Of a stretch of 64,000 nt of DNA, positions 22,007-29,602 are shown piece by piece (the stretch's first letter is position 1; every line of letters begins with the position of its first letter). Under the pieces are notes generated by a model. It had not been told where the DNA came from. It made no database searches and saw only the letters and a list, made by a program, of their open reading frames with translations. Where the stretch lies: NCBI GenBank assembly GCA_002733205.1, contig NVUW01000002.1:310001-374000 (forward strand), given 5' to 3'. This stretch comes from Thalassobium sp. Its GTDB lineage: Bacteria > Pseudomonadota > Gammaproteobacteria > Pseudomonadales > Oceanobacteraceae. The translations under genes and the position numbers were made by a program.

Positions 22007-22037
22007 GTAACCTATTAGGTTACTATTGCATGCAATA
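22007..22037. promoter_or_regulatory. Two adjacent palindromes before the toxin-antitoxin genes
   Basis: GTAACCTA (22007-22014) and TAGGTTAC (22016-22023) form a perfect dyad with one central base; it is followed at once by the 14-bp perfect palindrome TATTGCATGCAATA (22024-22037), which runs into the AAGGA ribosome-binding site. This is the expected place for HigA autorepression. Two different palindromes could bind the antitoxin alone and the complex, or one could be a transcription start feature. Confidence 0.65.
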
Positions 22038-22047
22038 AGGATGTTGG

Positions 22048-22350
22048 ATGGCGATAAAGAGCTTTAAAAGTAAAGCCCTGAAAAAATACTGGGACGGTGA
22101 TTTCAGCAAAGTTAAACCGGATCATGTTGATAAAATCGGAGACATTTTGTCAGCGATGCATGCCTCCCATCATCCTAAGGATCTGAAAGCAATTTTCCGA
22201 TCCTTAGAAGAAAAGAAAGGAAGTGGAGCGGGTGTCTTTACCATTCAGGTAAATGGCAACTGGCGAGTTACTTTTCAGGTTGAAGATGATGGTGCCATTC
22301 TTGTGGACTATTGCGATTACCACGGAAAGCAAATCAAGGCGGTGAAATAA
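22048..22350 (+). CDS. higB: HigB/RelE-type toxin of a toxin-antitoxin pair
   Basis: A 100-residue basic protein of the RelE superfamily, HigB branch (plasmid maintenance killer): IKSFKSKALKKYWDG at the start, LKAIFRSLEEKKGSGAGVFTIQVNGNWRVTFQVE in the middle and ILVDYCDYHGKQIKAVK at the end, where NWRVTF and the final DY(H) residues are the usual active-site region of ribosome-dependent mRNA endonucleases. Toxin precedes antitoxin, as in higBA and unlike relBE. AAGGA lies 10 bases before the ATG. Its stop overlaps the antitoxin start by one base. It sits where rsmG would be expected after mnmG. Confidence 0.85.
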   Translation: MAIKSFKSKALKKYWDGDFSKVKPDHVDKIGDILSAMHASHHPKDLKAIFRSLEEKKGSGAGVFTIQVNGNWRVTFQVEDDGAILVDYCDYHGKQIKAVK

Positions 22351-22652
22351 TGACTAACGTTAGTAACGTTCTGAAACCCAGATTCAAACCCTCACACCCA
22401 GGCTTGGTCTTTAAACGGCAAGTGTTAGAGGGATATGAGCTGAGCATCACAGAAGCTGCTCGTCGACTGGGAGTATCACGTAAGCATCTGACTAATTTCA
22501 GTAATGGTCACGTCCCCTGCTCTCTTGATCTGGCACAGCGCATTGCTGCTGCAACAGGGTCTGGCGTTGCTGTTTGGATTAATCTGCAGGCTAATTATGA
22601 TACCTGGCTTGCTGAGCACAGTGACACACCGGATGTTGTCGCCTTTGGTTAA
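22350..22652 (+). CDS. higA: HigA-type antitoxin, helix-turn-helix
   Basis: The start ATG shares its A with the higB stop (TAATG), the normal coupling for such pairs; a longer reading is possible upstream but only inside higB. The 100-residue protein has an XRE/HigA helix-turn-helix at about 33-75 (LSITEAARRLGVSRKHLTNFSNGHVPCSLDLAQRIAAATG) and ends with WINLQANYDTWLAEHSD, the signature of the HigA antitoxin family. It should neutralise HigB and repress the operon at the palindromes upstream. A terminator follows 33 bases later. Confidence 0.88.
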   Translation: MTNVSNVLKPRFKPSHPGLVFKRQVLEGYELSITEAARRLGVSRKHLTNFSNGHVPCSLDLAQRIAAATGSGVAVWINLQANYDTWLAEHSDTPDVVAFG

Positions 22653-22680
22653 CCCTTGTTGTTATACCAGCCATGCTAAA

Positions 22681-22712
22681 AAAAGGGCCCGATTTGCATC
22701 GGGCCCTTTTTA
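22681..22712. terminator. Bidirectional terminator between higA and the TonB receptor gene
   Basis: GGGCCCGAT (22685-22693), loop TTGC, ATCGGGCCC (22698-22706), flanked by AAAA and TTTTTT, so it can act on both strands for the two convergent genes. Confidence 0.88.
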
Positions 22713-22736
22713 TTTTCACTACAGCAGAGTGGTAAC

Positions 22737-24788
22737 TCAGAAACTGTAGGTCACCGAGGCACCGATGGTGCGCGGGTCGACCACGGCAGCGTATCCTTCC
22801 GGGTAGTAACCGGAGGCGGGTTCGCGTGTCAGCAGTGCTTCTTCGTTGGCCAGGTTGTTGACGAAGGCCGACAGCAGCCAGTCGCCCTGTTCGTACGTGG
22901 TGCTCAGGCGCGCGATGATATAGTCACCGGCTTTACGCTCTTCGCTGTTAAGAAAATCACCGAAGTACTCACCCACATAGTTGGCCGACAGATCAACATT
23001 CAGCGCATGGGTCAGCCAGTAACGGCCGCCGATATTGGCGGTGACGCCGGGGGCAGAATTCAGGCGGTTGCCGTCGGCCTCCGGGTATTCATCAGTAGCG
23101 TCGGTAATTTCAGAATCCAGCAGACCCAGGCCACCGCGCAGTTGCAGGGCGCTGGAAACAAACAGGCGTGCTTCTACTTCGGCACCGTAGGTAACGGCTT
23201 CGTTCAGGTTATCGATTTTGCGGTTATTGTCTTTGACACTCAGTGCCTGGAAACCATCGTAAGTATTGTGAAACAGGTTAACCGACAGGTTCAGATTACC
23301 GTTCAGCAGGGTGCTGCGGCTGCCCATTTCGTACGCGGTTACACGCTCTTCATCAAAGTAGTAGTACTCGTTGGCGGTAGAGTTAAAGCCGCCACCGCCC
23401 TGGTTGTAGCCTTTGCGCGCACTGGCAAACAAGGTGGTGTTATCTGTAGCGGCAAACTGTACAACCAGCTTGGGCAGGTGAATGGTTTTTTCCCGGTCGA
23501 GACGGGCTTCTGCGGCACCGCGCAGGGAAAAATCACGGGTCTGCTCTTCTTTCTGCACGCGTGCGCCGAGGGTGAGCGCCCATTGCTGATTCAGCTGGTA
23601 GCTGCCTTCGCCATACAGCGAGGTTGAGCTGCTGTTGTCTTTACCGTTGTAAACCGAAGCGCCTGTGCTGTTGAAATCCTGGCTGCGCTCGGAATAGGCC
23701 AGGCCAACAAAGCCACTGAGGGCACTGTCCTGCGGACGGATGCTTACCTTGGCGTCGATATTGGTGTCTTCTTCGCGCATGGATACCTGAGATTCCCGCG
23801 CCGGATCAGGCTGATATTCATCAAAGCCCCAGTCGAAATCGGTATCGGCAACCAGCAGGTCGACCGAGATGGCATCGGACACCTGATAGCCCAGATCCAG
23901 ACTCAGGGTATCGGATTGGGTATCCATATAGCGCTGGGTGACCGGCACGAATTTCCATGGATCATCGCCTTGATAGTATTGCCGCCCGGTGTTGCCCTGC
24001 TCTTCGCTGGTGACATAGGTCAGCAAGGCGGACAGACCGTCAACCGCTGCCGGTTCCCACAACAATTTGCTGCGCACGCGGTAGGAGCTCAGCTCGTTCA
24101 GGTCGTGGCTGGACGGGTTGGTGTCGTATTCAGTGCTATCGGTGTAGGTATCGCCGTCGGTTTTTTCGGCCGCCAGACGGAACGCCAGCTGGTTATCGAC
24201 CAGCGGTGCGTTAAGCATGATGGCACTGTTGAGCAGGTTGTCCTGATTGCGCGCACTCAGGCGTGCCTTGCCTTCCAGCTCATAGGTCGGTTTATGTGTC
24301 TTGATGTAGATACTGCCGCCAATGCTGTTGCGGCCGTTGGTGGTGGACTGCGGGCCACGGTAGACCTCGATCTGCTCCACATCCCACAGTCCGGTATCGC
24401 CGGTCAGGTCGGCAATAAAGGGCTCGGCCACACCATCAACCAGGCGCGATACACGCGCTTTGGAACCGCCGGAAAAAGACAGAAAGCCGGTCGCGGAACC
24501 GTTACCGGAAACGCCACGGATATCCGGATTGGCACCGGACAGAACCACCAGGTTGGCGGTGTCGGCGATGGCGCTGTTTACCGACAGGTACTGGTTGCTG
24601 GCCAGATCAGCGCCGTCGATCACATTCACCGAGGAGGTGGTGTCCTTCAGCGAGCGTTCGGTCTTTTCACCGACCACGGTGACCTTATCGAGGGACGCCG
24701 GATTGTCCTGCGCCCAGAGGGGAGCAGCGCCGGATGCGCTGCTGACGGCAATAAATAACAGCTTCTTGGTGAAAGACGGGTAATGCAT
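22737..24788 (-). CDS. TonB-dependent outer-membrane receptor
   Basis: Outer-membrane importer of 683 residues, most likely for a ferric siderophore. A signal peptide (about 1-26, ending LWAQ) is followed by the TonB box-like DKVTVVGEK, a plug domain (about 45-155 with IRGVSGNGSATG, VEQIEVYRGPQSTTNGRNSIGGSIYIKT) and a 22-strand barrel ending in the aromatic YSF. The plug lacks a distinctive metal or vitamin signature, so the substrate is inferred from neighbours: a PchR-like AraC regulator lies just upstream and a PepSY-TM cassette beyond. It forms a minus-strand pair with the regulator, 92 bp apart. Confidence 0.9.
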   Translation of the reverse strand: MHYPSFTKKLLFIAVSSASGAAPLWAQDNPASLDKVTVVGEKTERSLKDTTSSVNVIDGADLASNQYLSVNSAIADTANLVVLSGANPDIRGVSGNGSATGFLSFSGGSKARVSRLVDGVAEPFIADLTGDTGLWDVEQIEVYRGPQSTTNGRNSIGGSIYIKTHKPTYELEGKARLSARNQDNLLNSAIMLNAPLVDNQLAFRLAAEKTDGDTYTDSTEYDTNPSSHDLNELSSYRVRSKLLWEPAAVDGLSALLTYVTSEEQGNTGRQYYQGDDPWKFVPVTQRYMDTQSDTLSLDLGYQVSDAISVDLLVADTDFDWGFDEYQPDPARESQVSMREEDTNIDAKVSIRPQDSALSGFVGLAYSERSQDFNSTGASVYNGKDNSSSTSLYGEGSYQLNQQWALTLGARVQKEEQTRDFSLRGAAEARLDREKTIHLPKLVVQFAATDNTTLFASARKGYNQGGGGFNSTANEYYYFDEERVTAYEMGSRSTLLNGNLNLSVNLFHNTYDGFQALSVKDNNRKIDNLNEAVTYGAEVEARLFVSSALQLRGGLGLLDSEITDATDEYPEADGNRLNSAPGVTANIGGRYWLTHALNVDLSANYVGEYFGDFLNSEERKAGDYIIARLSTTYEQGDWLLSAFVNNLANEEALLTREPASGYYPEGYAAVVDPRTIGASVTYSF

Positions 24789-24880
24789 AACAGCTCTCCA
24801 GATTGCATAGCCAGATACGTCTGCGGGAGGGCTGTTACAGCACCGTCCCGGATCAGGCTGCGCACGCTAGAGGGTTTTTA

Positions 24881-25825
24881 TTATTTTCGCAAATGCGAAC
24901 CATTAGTATTCAATGACTTGTCGGGAGTCATTGCGGCACGCTTACGGCTACCTTTTACGGTTCTGGGCAGATAACCAAATTCGCGCCGGAAAGCATCGCT
25001 GAAGCTTTGCAGATGGCTGTAGCCAGCGACCTGCGCGGCCTGAATCACTGTGGCTCCTTCGGCCAGTGCTTTGTGGGCAATGTCCAGCTGCATACGGCGC
25101 CGGTAGGCCCCCAGACTGATGCCGTGGCGCTGCTTAAAAATCCGCTGTACGGAGCCGGGGTTGCTGTGACATTGGCTGGCAATCTGGGCGATGGTGAGGT
25201 CGGTGGCGGTATCGGCGGTCAGTAACAGATCAATCCGCTCGGCCAGCTGCTGCAGATGCTCGTTGGCCGAAAAAGTTCGCAGCGGAAGTATCTGCTGCAG
25301 GGCCTCATGCACTAATGACAGGCACAGGCTTTCCTGCTGCAGCTTGCCCAGTTGGGGGTAGTGTTCATGGCAGATACGCTGCAGCAGTTGGCGTATCAGT
25401 GGCGTAATCACAAAGCGCGAAGGGTGCAGATGGTTCTGCAGCAGAGGACGCAGTGCGCTGTACTCATCGTCGCTCAGACTGGTGCTCAGCCATTCATTGC
25501 TGAGCAATATCATCAGCTCGCTCTTGTTCTTTTCCTGGCGGAAATGCTTGAACCCCAGAGCGCTCTCAAGCACCGGAAACAGCGCGCCGTTACAGCGATC
25601 ATGGCTGTTAAAGGTAATTTCCTGGCGGCCGATGCGAATGCGGGTCAGACCATGCAGGGCAAACACCAGACGAATGCCGGGGGTGAACAACAGGCTGAGG
25701 TTGGACTCGGTATGAATCGTCAGCTGTTCATACTTAAGATCCAGCCCCGGCCGCAGCCGTTGCAGCAGCAGATGGCCCTGACTGCCGGAGAGTGGATCAA
25801 TAAGAATTTTCTGATAGTCAGACAT
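24881..25825 (-). CDS. AraC-family regulator (PchR/YbtA-like)
   Basis: Regulator of about 314 residues. I place the start at the ATG 25825 (MSDYQKILIDPLSG) because the alternative GTG at 25879 adds an unlikely hydrophobic leader. The C-terminal pair of helix-turn-helix motifs is clear: LTIAQIASQCHSNPGSVQRIFKQRHGISLGAYRRRMQLDIAHKAL and VIQAAQVAGYSHLQSFSDAFRREFGYLPRTVKG, typical of the PchR group that activates siderophore receptor genes when bound to the ferric siderophore. It lies upstream of the receptor gene on the same strand, with a Fur-box-like sequence on its 5' side shared with the divergent iron cassette. Confidence 0.85.
   Translation of the reverse strand: MSDYQKILIDPLSGSQGHLLLQRLRPGLDLKYEQLTIHTESNLSLLFTPGIRLVFALHGLTRIRIGRQEITFNSHDRCNGALFPVLESALGFKHFRQEKNKSELMILLSNEWLSTSLSDDEYSALRPLLQNHLHPSRFVITPLIRQLLQRICHEHYPQLGKLQQESLCLSLVHEALQQILPLRTFSANEHLQQLAERIDLLLTADTATDLTIAQIASQCHSNPGSVQRIFKQRHGISLGAYRRRMQLDIAHKALAEGATVIQAAQVAGYSHLQSFSDAFRREFGYLPRTVKGSRKRAAMTPDKSLNTNGSHLRK
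24886..24899. promoter_or_regulatory. TTCGCA-AA-TGCGAA dyad upstream of the TonB receptor
   Basis: A 6-bp inverted repeat with 2-bp spacer, overlapping the last codons of the AraC gene and lying about 100 bp before the receptor start. It could be the site of the AraC regulator or part of a degenerate Fur site; the sequence alone does not decide. Confidence 0.35.
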
Positions 25826-25919
25826 CAATGTGCGCCACAAAAAAAGAAAAACCGGCAAAAGAGTAAAAGGAATTTTCACCGTGGATAACGGGTATTTTCA
25901 CCGTTGTTTTTAACTATTA

Positions 25920-25936
25920 CAAATCATTATCATTTG
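25920..25936. promoter_or_regulatory. Fur-box-like site between AraC and the PepSY cassette
   Basis: CAAATCATTATCATTTG (25920-25936) resembles the ATCATTATC core of the 19-bp Fur consensus on the minus strand and is nearly symmetric. It lies between divergent promoters of the regulator and of the iron-uptake cassette, where Fur repression of both is expected. Confidence 0.6.
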
Positions 25937-25992
25937 CGTCTTATTGCTGGTCGCCATTCTGACGGCTGGGTTCGTGCTCTGTGGAGGATTGA

Positions 25993-26277
25993 GTGGACGC
26001 TGTTTCTCTGACGTTGCTGGCACTTTTGCTGTTGTTGCTGGCCCTGGCCTGTATCTACCTCAGTCTGCGAAATCAACGCGGATTAGCGGCTCCGCTGGGG
26101 AAACTCTGGCGCTATGCCGGTTGTGGCGGATTGCTGGCCTCGCTGTGGCTGATGGCCGCGCAGGGCGTGGTGGCGCTTTTTGCCTGGCTGACAACGTTGA
26201 TGGTGCTGCTGGTGCTGGTTCCGGCGCTGGCATTCTGGCTGCGTAACTCCCTGCGTAGTGCCCGGAGGGTTAAATGA
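25993..26277 (+). CDS. Small membrane protein of iron-uptake cassette
   Basis: A 94-residue protein with three predicted membrane helices (5-25, 37-57, 60-85) and a basic C-terminus RNSLRSARRVK. It matches in size and position the short DUF3325/DUF3649-type proteins found with PepSY-TM proteins near TonB receptors; I do not assign it to one of them. The stop overlaps the next start by four bases (ATGA), so it is the first gene of a translationally coupled three-gene operon. Its role, perhaps helping reduce or export a siderophore from the periplasm, is inference. Confidence 0.6.
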   Translation: MDAVSLTLLALLLLLLALACIYLSLRNQRGLAAPLGKLWRYAGCGGLLASLWLMAAQGVVALFAWLTTLMVLLVLVPALAFWLRNSLRSARRVK

Positions 26278-26558
26278 AAGCGGTTATTCAGCCACAGTGG
26301 TGGCGCAAAACCCTGATCGGTCTGTTGTTCTGTCTGAGTCTGGCCTATGCCCTGGTGGCGTTATTTGCGTGGTATGGGCCCGGCGGTATTCAGGCACCGG
26401 TGAAAGTGCAGCTGAATATGTGGCTGCTGGCGCCGTTGTGGCTGACGTTTTTCAGCCTCAGTTATCTGTTTACCAGCTGGCGCACCGCCGCCATCAAACT
26501 TGGACTGGCCAACCTGCTCTGCTGGGGTCTGTTTTTTACGCTCAGGGGATTCTCATGA
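26274..26558 (+). CDS. Second small membrane protein of iron-uptake cassette
   Basis: 94 residues, N-terminal basic MKAVIQPQWWRKT, then three hydrophobic segments (LIGLLFCLSLAYALVALFAW, MWLLAPLWLTFFSLSYLF, AAIKLGLANLLCWGLFF). This matches the small iron-cassette proteins that sit between the first small gene and PepSY in pseudomonads (fpvH/fpvJ-like position). Four-base overlaps link it on both sides. No catalytic residues are visible. Confidence 0.6.
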   Translation: MKAVIQPQWWRKTLIGLLFCLSLAYALVALFAWYGPGGIQAPVKVQLNMWLLAPLWLTFFSLSYLFTSWRTAAIKLGLANLLCWGLFFTLRGFS

Positions 26559-28183
26559 AAATTCGCAGCGATATCGTGCGTACCTACCAGAGCATTCATA
26601 CCTGGACCGGCATCACCACCGGGTTGCTGCTCTTTATCTGCTTTTTTGCCGGTGCTCTGACCATGTTCCAGCAGTCGTTGCAGAGCTGGGCTGAAGCACC
26701 ACGTGTCTCGCTGCCAGCGCTGGCAGACAGTGAGCGCGATGCGCTGATCCACCAGGTGATGGCAACCTCCACCCAGGCGGCTAAAGGCTTTACTCTGCAC
26801 CTGCACGATGCCACGGCACCGCTGAGCTGGAGTGATACTGCACCGGCTCATCTGCTGGATCAGGAAACTCTGAACTACGCCAGTCTGGATGACCGGGGTG
26901 AACTGTTGGTAGAGCAATATCCGGTTGTACACGTTGCCGATTTAATTGATGAGCTGCACCGCACGGCCGGTATTCCGGGGGTTGTCGGTCACGAATCGCT
27001 GGGCGTGCTGGTGATGGGCGTTATCTCGGTACTGTATTTCCTGGCCCTGGTTTCCGGGTTTATCTTCCTGCTGCCGACCATGGCGCGCAGTTTTCTGGCA
27101 TTGCGCGAAGGCAAAGGGCGATTCCGCTGGTTATTGGATACCCATAATCTGGTAGGTGTCACGAGTTTGCCTTTCCATCTGCTGATTGCGCTGACCGTGG
27201 TGGTGTTTGCATTTCACGATGATTTTTACAACGGTCTGAGCGTTATTTACGGCGACCAGCCAATGTTTCCGCCTGCATCAACCCCGGCGCTGCCGGATAA
27301 CGTCCAGTCATCATTGCATCCGCTGCAGACCTACCTCAGCCGCGCGGCCGAGCTGATGCCCGGCCAGCAGGTCAGTACACTGAAGTTTCAGGACTTAGCG
27401 GGACAGCGCCCCAGCCTGCTGATGTACCTGACCAGCGATGAGCATCTGCAAATCAGTCCACAGGGAAATATGCTGGTGCTTCAGCCTTACACGCTCGATC
27501 TGATTTACAGCACCTGGCCAGAGGGAGATGAAAGTCTGTGGGGGCGGTTGGTTAACAGCTTTTTTGCCCTGCACTTCGGCAGTTATGGTGGCGAGTGGGT
27601 GCGCTGGATGTACTTCCTGCTCGGCCTTGGCGGCGCTTATCTGTTTTACAGCGGCAATCTGTTGTGGCTGAGTAAACGCCGCCAGCAGAAGCATTACCCT
27701 CAGGCGCGGCTGAATCATCTGGCCGCTCTGACGTATGGCGTGAGTTTTGGCTGCATGGCGGGCATCGCCGCTGCCATGCTGGCCGGACGCTGGCTGGCTC
27801 CGCTGTTTGATAACCTGAATCTGCTCTACCTCAGCAGCTACTATCTGGTGTTTGTCGCTGCAATGTTGCTGGCTTTTTTCTGTTCCGGCGAAGCCGCCAG
27901 AGTACCGTTGTTGCGTCTGACCGCCGCGCTGTATCTGTTGATCCCGCTCAGCTCGGTGCTGGCAGGGATTGCTTCGCCGGATCAGCCGTTATGGCCCGAC
28001 GCCGCCAGTATGGCTGTGGAGTTGTGCATGCTGCTGTTTGCTCTTGGCCTGGCTTATCGTTCGCTGATTACGGATGGTTTTCACAAGCAGCAACAGAACG
28101 AACAGCAGCACAAACAACAGCGCAAACAACAGAATAAACAGCACGATCAAGAGCACGCCTTACTGCACGACAACGTCGTCTGA
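26555..28183 (+). CDS. PepSY-associated transmembrane protein
   Basis: 542 residues from the ATG at 26555, which overlaps the previous stop. The N-terminus MKIRSDIVRTYQSIHTWTGITTGLLLFICFFAGALTMFQQSLQSW is the signature of PepSY-TM proteins such as pseudomonal FpvG, an inner-membrane reductase that frees iron from siderophores in the periplasm; the paired histidines in helices (HTWTG, LVGVTSLPFHLLIALTV, FFALHFGSYGGEWVRW) could bind heme. Helices end at about residue 508, followed by a hydrophilic tail rich in Gln, His and Lys (residues about 510-535), which is unusual and coded by repetitive CAR-type triplets. Confidence 0.85.
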   Translation: MKIRSDIVRTYQSIHTWTGITTGLLLFICFFAGALTMFQQSLQSWAEAPRVSLPALADSERDALIHQVMATSTQAAKGFTLHLHDATAPLSWSDTAPAHLLDQETLNYASLDDRGELLVEQYPVVHVADLIDELHRTAGIPGVVGHESLGVLVMGVISVLYFLALVSGFIFLLPTMARSFLALREGKGRFRWLLDTHNLVGVTSLPFHLLIALTVVVFAFHDDFYNGLSVIYGDQPMFPPASTPALPDNVQSSLHPLQTYLSRAAELMPGQQVSTLKFQDLAGQRPSLLMYLTSDEHLQISPQGNMLVLQPYTLDLIYSTWPEGDESLWGRLVNSFFALHFGSYGGEWVRWMYFLLGLGGAYLFYSGNLLWLSKRRQQKHYPQARLNHLAALTYGVSFGCMAGIAAAMLAGRWLAPLFDNLNLLYLSSYYLVFVAAMLLAFFCSGEAARVPLLRLTAALYLLIPLSSVLAGIASPDQPLWPDAASMAVELCMLLFALGLAYRSLITDGFHKQQQNEQQHKQQRKQQNKQHDQEHALLHDNVV

Positions 28184-28252
28184 ACCGGCCAGTCACCACT
28201 TAAACTGCAAGCTTGACCCGAAAAAGGCATGAACAGCCTCCCGCACACACGC

Positions 28253-28281
28253 CGGGCTTGATACGTATCAAGCCCGTTTTT
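28253..28281 (+). terminator. Terminator after the PepSY cassette
   Basis: A perfect 24-bp palindrome (two 12-base arms CGGGCTTGATAC/GTATCAAGCCCG, 28253-28276) followed by TTTTTG. It separates the iron cassette from the small gene at 28327. Confidence 0.85.
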
Positions 28282-28326
28282 GTTTCTGCTGCCACACTGA
28301 GCAAAAGCACATTAATGGAGCGTGTT

Positions 28327-28560
28327 ATGAGTGGCGAACAACAAGTCATCGATTTTTTACTGCAGTTGCTGGATGACGCAGCGGTACAGAATCAGGAAAT
28401 GAATGGCCCGTATCTGGAAGATATTCTGTTCACCCAGTTACTGACCCGTCTGGCGGCACGGCGCACGGAAAAAGACATTCTGCATCAGGTGCAGTACCAC
28501 CTGAATTTCGAGCAGCGCAATCTCAGTAAGGACGAGTTTGTCGTTACCCGTGGCTGCTGA
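28327..28560 (+). CDS. Hypothetical small protein
   Basis: A 77-residue soluble, mildly acidic protein, MSGEQQVIDFLLQLLDDAAVQNQEM... ending RNLSKDEFVVTRGC. GGAG lies 9 bases before the chosen ATG; the frame is open further upstream but that part holds the terminator. Helical, with no recognisable domain. It lies convergent to the LysR-type gene. Function unknown; could be a small regulator. Confidence 0.5.
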   Translation: MSGEQQVIDFLLQLLDDAAVQNQEMNGPYLEDILFTQLLTRLAARRTEKDILHQVQYHLNFEQRNLSKDEFVVTRGC

Positions 28561-28601
28561 TGTTCTGCGGCAGCCGGCCTGCCCAGTTCAGCCTGCCCAG
28601 T

Positions 28602-29489
28602 TCAGCTGCGCAGGCCTTGCTGCCCCAGTAACTCGGTCAGAACCGGTGAGACAAACTGACGTTTTACGCTCACCGCATAGAAGTTTTCATACACATTGGG
28701 CAGGGTCATAAACTCCTGCAGTGTGCCTTGGGCAATCTCATCTTTCACCACCACGTTGGGCAGCACAGTCAGCGCGCCGGTATCGCGCGCCAGCAGACGC
28801 AGCATCGCCATATCGTCGGCCTCAGCCTGCACGTCCGGCTCGTAATGCCAGCGACTGCAAAAGCCATCAAAGGCGCTGCGCAGTTCGGTGCCACTGGCCG
28901 GTAACACCCAGCGTCTGCCGTCATATCCCTGCGGAAATTCTGCCTCTGGCTTTTGCTCTGGCGGGCCGACCACGGCCAATGGCTGGCGGGCCAGCAATTG
29001 GCTTTGCCAAAGCGTGTCCTGGCCGTCTGCTGCGACGTTACTGTTGGTCAGAATCAGGTCAAACTGGTGGTTAGCGAGGCCATTCAACAAGTTGGCCATC
29101 CCTCGCGCATGCAGGCTGAAGCGCACTTTCGGCTGACTGATCAGCGGCGCGATAAAGCCCTCAACAAAGTTACGCGACATGGTGGATAACACACCAATAC
29201 GCAGTTGCTGATACTCCGGCTCAATGCCGTGACGCAGCAGCGATTCCAGCTCTTCACCACGACTGAAAATATCGTTGGCATAGCCCAGCACCCGCTGACC
29301 GGTGGCGGTCAGCAGCAGACGGCGGCCGCTGCGCTCAAACAGCTGAGTGTCCATGCTCTCTTCCAGCGCGCGGATCTGTGCTGACAGCGCCGATTGCGAG
29401 ACATGCAGCTGGCGCGCGGCTTCGGTCAGATTGCCCAGCGTGGCAACACGCCAGAAATAATGCAGATGATGGTAATTAAGGCGGCTCAC
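28602..29489 (-). CDS. LysR-family regulator (NhaR-like)
   Basis: A 295-residue LysR regulator. The N-terminal winged helix-turn-helix (LHYFWRVATLGNLTEAARQLHVSQSALSAQIRALEESMDTQLFERSGRRLLLTATGQ, residues 8-66) is followed by the two-lobed effector domain. It is closest in style to NhaR, the sodium/pH-responsive activator. It is divergent from the dabB-dabA operon (start 114 bp apart), the position of a LysR regulator controlling its target and itself, so it probably responds to a condition linked to inorganic-carbon or pH balance. Confidence 0.85.
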   Translation of the reverse strand: MSRLNYHHLHYFWRVATLGNLTEAARQLHVSQSALSAQIRALEESMDTQLFERSGRRLLLTATGQRVLGYANDIFSRGEELESLLRHGIEPEYQQLRIGVLSTMSRNFVEGFIAPLISQPKVRFSLHARGMANLLNGLANHQFDLILTNSNVAADGQDTLWQSQLLARQPLAVVGPPEQKPEAEFPQGYDGRRWVLPASGTELRSAFDGFCSRWHYEPDVQAEADDMAMLRLLARDTGALTVLPNVVVKDEIAQGTLQEFMTLPNVYENFYAVSVKRQFVSPVLTELLGQQGLRS

Positions 29490-29602
29490 TTAATCGTTCT
29501 CTAAAAGTGAATGAACTGTGAGTTTATATCTATTTTATCTGTACTAACCAGCGCCGACATACTGTACGTACACCTGATCCATGAACCAGGAGGTTGCGTA
29601 CC

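Noticed and set aside
26690..26715. CACGTG-containing sequence as a third parS
   Set aside because: Only the central six bases match; flanks do not form the 16-bp palindrome.
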